A stretch of 60,709 nucleotides of DNA from an uncultured Ruminococcus sp. GTDB lineage: Bacteria > Bacillota > Clostridia > Oscillospirales > Ruminococcaceae. The notes under the pieces are model-generated. The model did not search any database. It worked only from the letters and a program-made list of their open reading frames with translations, and was not told where the DNA came from. The stretch spans positions 1-60,709 of the forward strand of contig UQDR01000014.1 of NCBI GenBank assembly GCA_900539835.1, read 5' to 3'. The translations under genes and the position numbers were made by a program. Shown here piece after piece: positions 51,735-58,949 of this stretch; position 1 is the first letter of the stretch, and the number at the start of each line of letters is the position of its first letter.

Positions 51735-52229
51735 ATGTTTAAATTTATCGGAGCAGTAATGATAATGCTATCGGGTATTGGCTGCGGAAATTCTTTTTCA
51801 ACAAGGGTAAAAAAGCATATTAGGGATGTGGAAGCGGTAAACAGCATGTTTGCTGAAGTTGTTATGATGATTAATTTTAATGCAGTTACTTTCAGGGAAT
51901 TGATATTACATTTAAAAGAATGCCCTCAGACAAAGAAGCTTAAGTTTCTTAATGCTGACTTATCTTCTGTTGATATAAGAGAATGCATTTTGGAATCACT
52001 TAAAAAGAATGCTGATAATTTTGATGAAGAAGAAGTTGCTCAGCTATGTAGTTTTTTTATGCAGCTTGGTTTGTCAGATCTTGAAGGACAGCTTTTAATG
52101 GCTGAAAAATACCGTGAATATTTTCGCATCAGACTTGAAAGGCTTAGGGAAGAAAGCATTAAAAAATGCAGGCTTTATAACTCACTCGGAGCTTTAGGCG
52201 GAGCGTTTATTGCAGTGATCTTAATTTAA
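51735..52229 (+). CDS. spoIIIAB: SpoIIIAB
   Basis: 164 aa. An N-terminal membrane helix is followed by a helical bundle resembling GspF-type platform proteins (MFAEVVMMINFNAVTFRELI) and a C-terminal helix (LYNSLGALGGAFIAVILI). It starts 15 bases after spoIIIAA and is essential for channel assembly in Bacillus. Confidence 0.93.
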   Translation: MFKFIGAVMIMLSGIGCGNSFSTRVKKHIRDVEAVNSMFAEVVMMINFNAVTFRELILHLKECPQTKKLKFLNADLSSVDIRECILESLKKNADNFDEEEVAQLCSFFMQLGLSDLEGQLLMAEKYREYFRIRLERLREESIKKCRLYNSLGALGGAFIAVILI

Positions 52230-52262
52230 CACTTTCTAATGAAAGGACAGGACGGATGAAAA

Positions 52263-52460
52263 ATGGATGTTGATTTGATATTTAAAATAGCTGCGATCGG
52301 CATTATCGTAGCAGTTCTTAATCAGCTTTTGAAGCGTGCCGAACGTGATGAACAAGCTATGATGACTACTCTTGCAGGATTGATCGTCGTGCTGATGATG
52401 ATTGTTAATCAAATAGGCAGTTTATTTGACACCATAAAGTCTGTTTTTGGATTAGGCTGA
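52263..52460 (+). CDS. spoIIIAC: SpoIIIAC
   Basis: 65 aa, two membrane helices (IFKIAAIGIIVAVLNQLLKR and LAGLIVVLMMIVNQIG). The stop codon overlaps the first base of spoIIIAD, so the two are translationally coupled. Confidence 0.93.
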   Translation: MDVDLIFKIAAIGIIVAVLNQLLKRAERDEQAMMTTLAGLIVVLMMIVNQIGSLFDTIKSVFGLG

Positions 52461-52846
52461 TGGATATTATTATGATTGCAGGTTTTTGCATTACTGCCTG
52501 TATAATTTGCAAGGTTCTTGAGAAAAACTCAGGGGAAATAAAAGTTGTTTTAGTGTTATGCACTTCCTGTATTGTTATTCTCAAGGTTATCGGCGAGATT
52601 ACGGACGTGACTTCAGCCATAAGAGAGCTTTTTTTGCAAGCAGATATGGAAGAGGATTATCTGACTATCATATTCAAGGGCTTGGGTATCTGTTATATCA
52701 CACAGCTAAGCTGTGACTGCTGTCGTGACTGCGGAGAAAGTTCTATTGCAACTCAGCTTGAACTGGCAGGTAAAATTGCGATGCTTGTAATATCATTACC
52801 GCTTTTCAGGGCGCTTATCGGAATAATAGAAGCGTTGCTAATATAA
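52460..52846 (+). CDS. spoIIIAD: SpoIIIAD
   Basis: 128 aa, several membrane helices. LTIIFKGLGICYITQLSCDC followed by CRDCGESSIATQLELAGKIA is the typical central motif. It is related to SpoIIIAC in its second half. Confidence 0.94.
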   Translation: MDIIMIAGFCITACIICKVLEKNSGEIKVVLVLCTSCIVILKVIGEITDVTSAIRELFLQADMEEDYLTIIFKGLGICYITQLSCDCCRDCGESSIATQLELAGKIAMLVISLPLFRALIGIIEALLI

Positions 52847-52855
52847 AGGATCAAT

Positions 52856-54007
52856 ATGAAAAAAATAATTGTATTGCTGTTTGTGTTTGCCTTTGTATTT
52901 TTTGAAGCATTTCCTGTTTATGCAGAAGGCAGCAGAGAGGACATTTCACAATCGGAAGAATATCAGGAAATCGTTGAAGATTTGACTCAAGGGTTGGAAA
53001 ACGCTGCCGGTGATGATGTTAATGAAATTCTTGAGGAACAGGAGATATCTCTTAAAAATCCTGAAAGCATTTCTGAAATTTCCATTGGCTCGGTTATTAA
53101 AAGTGTGGTTTCATCATTTACTGATGTTATTAAAAGACCTGCAATAATGCTTGGAAAAATAATAGCCATAACCCTTTTGTGTGTGACGGCGAAAAGTATG
53201 GCGCCCGAGGGGTCATCTGTTACAAAAGCTTTTAATATTATAGGCATTCTATCAACTATTACGGTTATGTATGAAACAGTGTATTCAAGTATTGAGATTA
53301 TCAGATCTTCCCTTGAGAGATTAGCAGAGTTTATGACAGCTTATATTCCCATTTTCTCAAGCGTAGCAGCAGTAGGAGGAAGTGTTACTGCCTCAGGAAG
53401 CTATTATGCGGTAACCTTGATACTTTGTGAAATAATAGGTTTTGCAGCCAAGAGCATAATAATGCCGTTTTTAAGTATTGTTCTTGCTATATCCTTAGTA
53501 TCAGCTATAAATCCTAACTTGCAGTTCAGCGGAGCAGCTGAATCAATAAAAAAGGCATGTCATTGGATTTTAGGCGGTATGATGACTATTTTTGTGGGTC
53601 TTCTTTCAATTCAGGGACTCTCGGGCTCTGCCGCAGACACATTAGCATCAAGAGCTGTTAAGTTTGCGGCTTCAAGCTTTATTCCTGTAATAGGCGGAGC
53701 AGTGTCCGAGGCTTATTCCACCATACACAGCAGCATGGGGGTAATCAGGACGGGAATTGGAAGTATCGGAATTATCATAATCTGCATTATGCTGTTAAAA
53801 CCTGTGGTGACTATTATAGCTATAAAATTCATAGTTTCCATTGCACAGATTATAAGCGGTATTTTCGAGCAAAAGGAGTGCAATGAATTTCTCAAAAGCA
53901 CTAATGCAGTAATGTCTATCGGTTTAAGCGTTGTAATATGCTTTTCTGTTATTTTTGTAATTGCAACCGCTGTTTTAATGATGACGGCAATGAATATAGG
54001 AGCGTAA
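52856..54007 (+). CDS. spoIIIAE: SpoIIIAE
   Basis: 383 aa. A signal peptide (LLFVFAFVFFEAFPVYAEGS) and an outer segment of about 65 residues are followed by seven or eight membrane helices. The conserved core KPAIMLGK-like segment is RPAIMLGKIIAITLL here, and ASSFIPVIGGAVSEAYSTI lies near 275. It is the largest membrane part of the channel. Confidence 0.94.
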   Translation: MKKIIVLLFVFAFVFFEAFPVYAEGSREDISQSEEYQEIVEDLTQGLENAAGDDVNEILEEQEISLKNPESISEISIGSVIKSVVSSFTDVIKRPAIMLGKIIAITLLCVTAKSMAPEGSSVTKAFNIIGILSTITVMYETVYSSIEIIRSSLERLAEFMTAYIPIFSSVAAVGGSVTASGSYYAVTLILCEIIGFAAKSIIMPFLSIVLAISLVSAINPNLQFSGAAESIKKACHWILGGMMTIFVGLLSIQGLSGSAADTLASRAVKFAASSFIPVIGGAVSEAYSTIHSSMGVIRTGIGSIGIIIICIMLLKPVVTIIAIKFIVSIAQIISGIFEQKECNEFLKSTNAVMSIGLSVVICFSVIFVIATAVLMMTAMNIGA

Positions 54008-54010
54008 AAA

Positions 54011-54502
54011 GTGAATATTTTAAAAACGGCTATTTTCACTGCTTGTATAATCGGGATAGTAAGCAGCTTTACAGATATGGCGTCTCCGGAGGGTGCACTT
54101 AAAAAGCAGTTGAAAATCATATTGACCATGATTTTGATTTTAGGGATTTTTACTCCGTTTTTAGGCGGAGGATTTAAGCTTGACCTTAATGCTGCTGACA
54201 AATTGGTTGAACAGGATGAATATGAAAATTTAAATGAGAACTTTCAGGAAATGTATTTAAATCAGTCATCAGAAAATATTGAAAATGTCTTGACGGAATT
54301 ATTAAAGCAACAGGGAATCTCAGTTGAAAAAACAGTCATAGTTTCACAGCTTGATGAATATAATTCCTTAGAAATAAAAAAAGCAACGATCTATCTAAAA
54401 AACTCAACTCAATCTGATCGTGACAGAGTGAAAGCGATTGTCAGTGAGAATTTACCTCAAGCGGAGGTGGAATTTGCTGAGGAGGATATCAGTGGATATT
54501 AA
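54011..54502 (+). CDS. spoIIIAF: SpoIIIAF
   Basis: 163 aa from a GTG. Two membrane helices at 1-60 (ILTMILILGIFTPFLGGG) and a ring-building-motif-like soluble domain at the C-terminus. It overlaps spoIIIAG by 11 bases. Confidence 0.9.
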   Translation: MNILKTAIFTACIIGIVSSFTDMASPEGALKKQLKIILTMILILGIFTPFLGGGFKLDLNAADKLVEQDEYENLNENFQEMYLNQSSENIENVLTELLKQQGISVEKTVIVSQLDEYNSLEIKKATIYLKNSTQSDRDRVKAIVSENLPQAEVEFAEEDISGY

Positions 54503-55043
54503 AGGCTTAAAGGAGAATCTAAAAGACTTTTTTGCAAAACAAAATCGTACAAAGCTTATTGTTATTCTCGGAATTTGCGGAATTGTGCTCATAATGCTTT
54601 CTGAACTTATTCCTTCTGATGACATGAATGAAAAGGGAACGGTAATTTCAAAAGATCCTGTTACAGAAGATACATATGAATATAAGAAACAGATAGAAAC
54701 AGAGCTTGCGGCTATATTAGGTGAAATAAAAGGCGTAGGCGAAATAGAGGTTATGGTGACCATTGAAGGTACCACAGAATATGTTTATGCAGAGGAACTT
54801 GATACTGATACGGATAAGGACGGTGAGAAAACATCTGAGCAATATAAAAATCAAATTGTTATGACAGAAGAAAACGGAAAAAAAGACGCACTTGTAAGAA
54901 AAATCATTAAACCGCAGATAAGCGGCGTGGTAATAGTTTGTCAGGGAGGAGGAGATGCGAGCCTGAACGAACGTGTGCTGAAGGCGGCGTCCACGGCGCT
55001 GAATCTGCCGTCAAGTAAAATTTGTGTTGAATGCAGAAAATAA
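54492..55043 (+). CDS. spoIIIAG: SpoIIIAG
   Basis: 183 aa from a GTG behind GAGGAGG; an ATG 54 bases upstream lies inside spoIIIAF without binding site. One membrane helix (LIVILGICGIVLIMLSELIP) and an outer ring-forming domain: AAILGEIKGVGEIEVMVTIE, and PQISGVVIVCQGGGDA. It builds the large ring of the channel. Confidence 0.93.
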   Translation: MDIKGLKENLKDFFAKQNRTKLIVILGICGIVLIMLSELIPSDDMNEKGTVISKDPVTEDTYEYKKQIETELAAILGEIKGVGEIEVMVTIEGTTEYVYAEELDTDTDKDGEKTSEQYKNQIVMTEENGKKDALVRKIIKPQISGVVIVCQGGGDASLNERVLKAASTALNLPSSKICVECRK

Positions 55044-55064
55044 TTTATTACGGAGGTAACAATT

Positions 55065-55601
55065 ATGAAAAAACCAACATTGATAATCGGAAAAAAGCAA
55101 ATAATCTTAGCCGGTATGACTTTAATTCTCGGAGTTGCTATTTACATCAACTATGCATTTTCGGCAACAGGGAATCAGCTGAAAAAAACATCCAAAATTG
55201 AAAACGAAGCGGCAAATTACGGCGACACACAGCTTGTAAGCAATGATTCTGCCAAAGATTATTTTGCTCAGGCGAGAATTGACAGAATGACTTCACGTGA
55301 TGAAGCAGTAGAAACGCTTAAAACAATTATGGACGGCGGAGATACCACAGAGGAGGAGCAGTCGGTTGCCTCAGAGGACGCCGCAACCATCTCAGGTCTG
55401 ATAGAAACAGAAAGCACGGTGGAAAACCTTATAAAAGCAGCAGGCTTTGAAGACTGTGTTGTATATCTTGACGGAGAAAATGCAAATATTGTAGTAAAAT
55501 CAGACGGACTGCTTGACAGCGAGGCTGCACAGATAAAAGATATTCTTCTTGCCCAAGTTGAAGTTGCAAATGAAAATATAAGAATATTTGATGTGACATA
55601 A
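55065..55601 (+). CDS. spoIIIAH: SpoIIIAH
   Basis: 178 aa behind ACGGAGG. One membrane helix (IILAGMTLILGVAIYINYAF), then a linker and the ring-building domain with DYFAQARIDRMTSRDEAVET and IENLIKAAGFEDCVVYL-like sequence. It faces forespore SpoIIQ in other sporeformers. Last gene of the operon. Confidence 0.94.
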   Translation: MKKPTLIIGKKQIILAGMTLILGVAIYINYAFSATGNQLKKTSKIENEAANYGDTQLVSNDSAKDYFAQARIDRMTSRDEAVETLKTIMDGGDTTEEEQSVASEDAATISGLIETESTVENLIKAAGFEDCVVYLDGENANIVVKSDGLLDSEAAQIKDILLAQVEVANENIRIFDVT

Positions 55602-55618
55602 TTAATAATACATATAAT

Positions 55619-55647
55619 AAAACCGCACTTGATAAAAGTGCGGTTTT
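55619..55647. terminator. Bidirectional terminator after spoIIIAH
   Basis: A perfect 12-bp stem AAAACCGCACTT/AAGTGCGGTTTT with a short loop; shared with the converging HTH gene. Confidence 0.85.
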
Positions 55648-55649
55648 GC

Positions 55650-55859
55650 TTATTCAAAATAAAAAAGCTCTTCAAATTTTTTATCTAAAGCTGTGCAAAG
55701 TATTAACGCAAGCTTGGCAGTGGGGCAAAACTGACCTGTTTCTATAGAACTTATAGTGTTTCGTGAAACACCTACCATATTAGCCAACTTGCTTTGTGAT
55801 AGCCCTTTTTCGGTGCGCACAGTTTTAAGATGATTCTGAAGTACCAATTTTCCGTCCAT
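55650..55859 (-). CDS. Small Xre-family HTH regulator
   Basis: 69 aa, one helix-turn-helix domain (LSQSKLANMVGVSRNTISSI) of the YgzD-like type with FYFE at the end. It overlaps the last base of the upstream membrane protein gene. The operators around the shared promoter suggest it represses its own operon. Confidence 0.88.
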   Translation of the reverse strand: MDGKLVLQNHLKTVRTEKGLSQSKLANMVGVSRNTISSIETGQFCPTAKLALILCTALDKKFEELFYFE

Positions 55860-56185
55860 TATATTACTCCCAATAGATTTAATATATATGTTATTAAAAA
55901 CCCTGTCCCCAATAAAATATAAAAAATTGAAAGAACAAGCTCATGATTTCTTCTCAGCTTAATGTATTTTGTTAGAAATAATGCTCCGGTCATTCCAAAA
56001 AAGACAGTCCAAACCCCACAGTTTATATTATCGTTAAAAATAACTTCAAGGGTTGATATAAGGCAGCATAACAATAAACCTATCTGAATTGCAGTAGCAC
56101 TTGACTGGTTAATTGTTTCAATTTCACAAATATCCTTATTTTTGTTTTCTTTTCGACTTTTTTCTAAGATTTCTTCTTTGGTCAT
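55859..56185 (-). CDS. Small membrane protein paired with the HTH gene (DUF6442-like)
   Basis: 108 aa, behind AAAGGAAA. Three membrane helices at about 32-50, 57-75 and 84-105, with a charged N-terminus (EEILEKSRKENKNKDICEIE). It resembles DUF6442 proteins, commonly encoded before a YgzD-like HTH gene. Function unknown. Confidence 0.75.
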   Translation of the reverse strand: MTKEEILEKSRKENKNKDICEIETINQSSATAIQIGLLLCCLISTLEVIFNDNINCGVWTVFFGMTGALFLTKYIKLRRNHELVLSIFYILLGTGFLITYILNLLGVI

Positions 56186-56212
56186 CTATGATATTTCCTT
56201 TCATAAATATTC

Positions 56213-56265
56213 TTGACAAGTTTACTTGTCAAGAATATTATACATCTGCCAAGTAAACTTGTCAA
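56213..56265 (-). promoter_or_regulatory. Promoter with two operator-like inverted repeats
   Basis: On the minus strand TTGACA (56260-56265), 17 bases, TATAAT (56237-56242). ACAAGTTTACTTG overlaps the -35 box and spacer, and ACAAGTAAACTTGT lies at 56216-56229 just after the transcript start. The twin sites suit an autorepressor. Confidence 0.75.
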
Positions 56266-56293
56266 CATTTTTCTGAAAAAATTTGTTATACTG

Positions 56294-56322
56294 TTGAAAT
56301 TTAAAAAGATATATGTTATAAT
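56294..56322 (+). promoter_or_regulatory. Promoter of the 56374 gene
   Basis: TTGAAA, 17 bases, TATAAT, about 50 bases before the start. Confidence 0.65.
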
Positions 56323-56373
56323 TTATTATACAGATAATATATGTGTAAAAAATTTTGAAAGGATTGTTTAGAA

Positions 56374-57309
56374 ATGAGCAAAACAAAAAAGAAATCCTCT
56401 GATGCAAAAAAAGTTGCAATTTTCTTTATTGTAATTATGATAATAGAAATATTAGCTATAGTGGGTGTTTCACGAGTATTTAAAAATGACGATGTAACAC
56501 CGAGTATTGCAGGCTACAGTGTATTTCTGATGGATTCAACTAAGATGGGTGACGCCGTTCCGAAAAATTCTTTGGTTTTGGCTGAAAATGTATCTCCGAG
56601 CAAGGATAAAATCGGAAAAGCAGTTTTGTGTGAAAATGTTCCCAATATCGGCACTTCCGTATTCTGGCTTCAGGATGTAGTTGCCAAGGGCGATAATGTT
56701 GACGGCGTTATTTATAAAGTTTATCAGGGAAGCGATTCTGAAAACATTTATGAGGTAAAAGCCAAGGATGTTGTAGGAATTGCAACGACAAATTATGTTA
56801 CTGCCGGAAAGGCTATTAAGTTTGTTACATCTTACATAGGAATGGCAATATGCATTGTGATTCCGCTGCTGCTTTTAGCTATTATTGAAATTATTATTGC
56901 TATTGTATCACATTCTTCTTCACGTGTTTATGATAATGAGTATGACGACGAGGATGATGAGGATGATGATACTTTAGAAGATTTTCTTAATGAAAGCGTA
57001 AATTTTCAAACTAAAAATTCTGATGACGATGAATCTGATTATGATATAAATTTTGGTGCAGATTCAGATGAAATTCAAGATCAGACTTATGTCGAAGAAA
57101 ATAATGATATTTCTGATGATGAAGAGTACTCAGATGAAGAAGTTGCAGAAAATGAGGATGCTGAAATACAGGAACCTGAACAAAAACCGCAGCATAGGGA
57201 CGCTGAGGAATCGGTTTCTTCAACTCGGAAAACAGCTTCCGCTTCTTTGGAAGAGCTTATGAAGATGATGGAAGAAGAACAGCAAAAATTAAGAGAACAG
57301 CTTAAATAA
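56374..57309 (+). CDS. Signal-peptidase-like membrane protein without catalytic residues
   Basis: 311 aa. A membrane helix at 14-33 is followed by an S24/S26-type beta domain (about 45-145) and a second helix at 155-185. This layout and GYSVFLMDSTKMGDAVPKNS resemble SipW/S26B signal peptidases, where the segment reads S-M-E-P. Here the nucleophile Ser is Lys, and no catalytic His or Lys partner is visible. The C-terminal 125 residues are extremely acidic (DDEDDEDDDTLEDF) with a Gln-rich helix at the end. It is probably a non-enzymatic relative; its role is unknown. Confidence 0.72.
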   Translation: MSKTKKKSSDAKKVAIFFIVIMIIEILAIVGVSRVFKNDDVTPSIAGYSVFLMDSTKMGDAVPKNSLVLAENVSPSKDKIGKAVLCENVPNIGTSVFWLQDVVAKGDNVDGVIYKVYQGSDSENIYEVKAKDVVGIATTNYVTAGKAIKFVTSYIGMAICIVIPLLLLAIIEIIIAIVSHSSSRVYDNEYDDEDDEDDDTLEDFLNESVNFQTKNSDDDESDYDINFGADSDEIQDQTYVEENNDISDDEEYSDEEVAENEDAEIQEPEQKPQHRDAEESVSSTRKTASASLEELMKMMEEEQQKLREQLK

Positions 57310-57325
57310 TATTAGTAAAAACAGC

Positions 57326-57377
57326 GGCATATACATGATCTTGGCTCAACGGGACTGTGTATATGCCTTTTATTTTA
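57326..57377 (+). terminator. Terminator after the 56374 gene
   Basis: A perfect 10-bp stem GGCATATACA/TGTATATGCC with a 22-base loop, followed by TTTTATTTT. Confidence 0.8.
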
Positions 57378-57421
57378 CAATAATTTGAGGCATAATATTA
57401 TTATGACAGTGAAGGGAGTGA

Positions 57422-57451
57422 ATGCTCTTTTTGAGAGCAGAAAATTTATGA
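57422..57451 (+). CDS. Possible 9-codon leader peptide of hflX
   Basis: ATG with a spacing of about six bases behind GAAGGG, reading MLFLRAENL; its TGA overlaps the likely hflX start codon in ATGA. It has a better ribosome binding site than hflX itself, so it may feed ribosomes to hflX by coupling. Too short to be sure. Confidence 0.3.
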   Translation: MLFLRAENL

Positions 57452-58692
57452 TAGATAATGAAATTAAAAAACCGAGGGTAATGCTTGCGGCAGTTGACTT
57501 GGGTGAGTATGACGCTGAACAGTCTCTTGATGAACTTGAAGAACTGGCGGATACTGCAGGAGCTGAAACGGTTGTAAGAATTATTCAAAAGCGTCCGTCT
57601 TTTGATTCGGCAACCTGTGTGGGTTCCGGCAGATTGGAGGAAATGGCTGAAATATGTCAACGGGAAGAAATTGATCAGATAATTTTTGATCATGAGCTTA
57701 CTGCTACACAAATAAGAAATATCGAGGATGTCTGTAAAGTTCACACAATTGACCGAACAATGCTTATTCTTGATATTTTTGCTCAGCGTGCCACGACTCA
57801 TGAAGGAAGACTTCAGGTTGAAATCGCACAGCACAGATATCGCTTGCCAAGGCTGGCAGGTATGGGAATTAAGCTTTCAAGATTGGGTGCAGGAATAGGA
57901 ACAAGAGGTCCGGGAGAATCAAAGCTTGAGACTGATAAAAGACATATCAGAACAAGGATCGCTTCCTTGAATCAGGAGCTTAAAGAAATTGAAAAACGCC
58001 GAGAGCATCAACGTGCAAGAAGAAAGAAGGACGGTGTCCTGATTTGCGCTATTGTGGGGTATACAAATGTGGGAAAATCCACCCTGCTCAATACGTTGAC
58101 AGAGGCGGGAGTCTTGGCTGAGAATAAGCTGTTTGCCACACTCGAAACAACCTCAAGAGCCATTGAGCTTCCTGACGGCAGAAGCGTAATGCTTATAGAT
58201 ACTGTCGGACTTATACGAAGACTTCCGCATCATCTTGTGGAAGCATTTAAATCCACATTAGAAGAAGCTGCAAATGCTGATGTAATTCTGCATATTTGCG
58301 ATGCGTCATCAGATAATTGTGAAGAGCAGGCAAAGGTCACTTTAGAGCTGCTTGCTGAATTGGGATGTGAGGGGATACCAACTATCACCGTTCTTAACAA
58401 ATGTGATAAGGTTTTGTTGTCAAATGATATTTTGACAGAGGAAAATGTGGTGAAAATATCAGCCAAGGAAGGAACAGGCATAGATAATCTGCTTCTGGCG
58501 ATTCAGAATGTACTGCCTCAGTCTGCGGTAAGAGCCAAATTGTTGCTGCCCTTTGATAAGGCAGGACTGCTTAATACTATTCGCATAGACGGAAAAGTTT
58601 TTTCTGAAGAATATACTGCCGACGGAATATTGACAGACGCACTTATAGACATTAAGATATATCCTAAGGTAGAGGATTATAAGTTAAAATAA
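57448..58692 (+). CDS. hflX: GTPase HflX
   Basis: 414 aa from the ATG overlapping the leader frame; the frame is open 21 codons further upstream from TTG. HflX rescues and splits stalled ribosomes. The N-terminal domain has RPSFDSATCVGSGRLEEM and IFDHELTATQIRNIE; then the linker with RATTHEGRLQVEIAQHRYRL and GPGESKLETDKR; then the GTPase with GYTNVGKST, DTVGLIRRLPHHLVEAFKST and NKCD. A C-terminal domain of about 70 residues completes it. Confidence 0.93.
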   Translation: MIDNEIKKPRVMLAAVDLGEYDAEQSLDELEELADTAGAETVVRIIQKRPSFDSATCVGSGRLEEMAEICQREEIDQIIFDHELTATQIRNIEDVCKVHTIDRTMLILDIFAQRATTHEGRLQVEIAQHRYRLPRLAGMGIKLSRLGAGIGTRGPGESKLETDKRHIRTRIASLNQELKEIEKRREHQRARRKKDGVLICAIVGYTNVGKSTLLNTLTEAGVLAENKLFATLETTSRAIELPDGRSVMLIDTVGLIRRLPHHLVEAFKSTLEEAANADVILHICDASSDNCEEQAKVTLELLAELGCEGIPTITVLNKCDKVLLSNDILTEENVVKISAKEGTGIDNLLLAIQNVLPQSAVRAKLLLPFDKAGLLNTIRIDGKVFSEEYTADGILTDALIDIKIYPKVEDYKLK

Positions 58693-58700
58693 TATAAACA

Positions 58701-58734
58701 AAAATCTCCTGTTGTTCTGGCAGGGGATTTTTTG
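58701..58734 (+). terminator. Terminator of hflX
   Basis: Stem AAAATCTCCTG/CAGGGGATTTT with a 9-base loop, followed by TTTG. Confidence 0.8.
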
Positions 58735-58856
58735 TATAATAGCTAATTATTCATATATATTATAAATTTTAAAAAAATAAGTACTTATATGCAATTTCCA
58801 CAAAAATGGCTCAAAAAATTTGTGGAAGATTCTGTGATAAAAATACATAAATGCAC

Positions 58857-58885
58857 TTGAATAGCTTGGAAAATAGTGCTATAAT
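58857..58885 (+). promoter_or_regulatory. Sigma-A promoter of the SGNH esterase gene
   Basis: TTGAAT, 17 bases, TATAAT, about 65 bases before the start. The rest of the spacer from 58735 shows nothing else. Confidence 0.72.
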
Positions 58886-58949
58886 ATCAATAATCATTTG
58901 ATTCAACTGAAATTTGAGCATTAAAACTAATTATTGGGAGGTAAATCAC

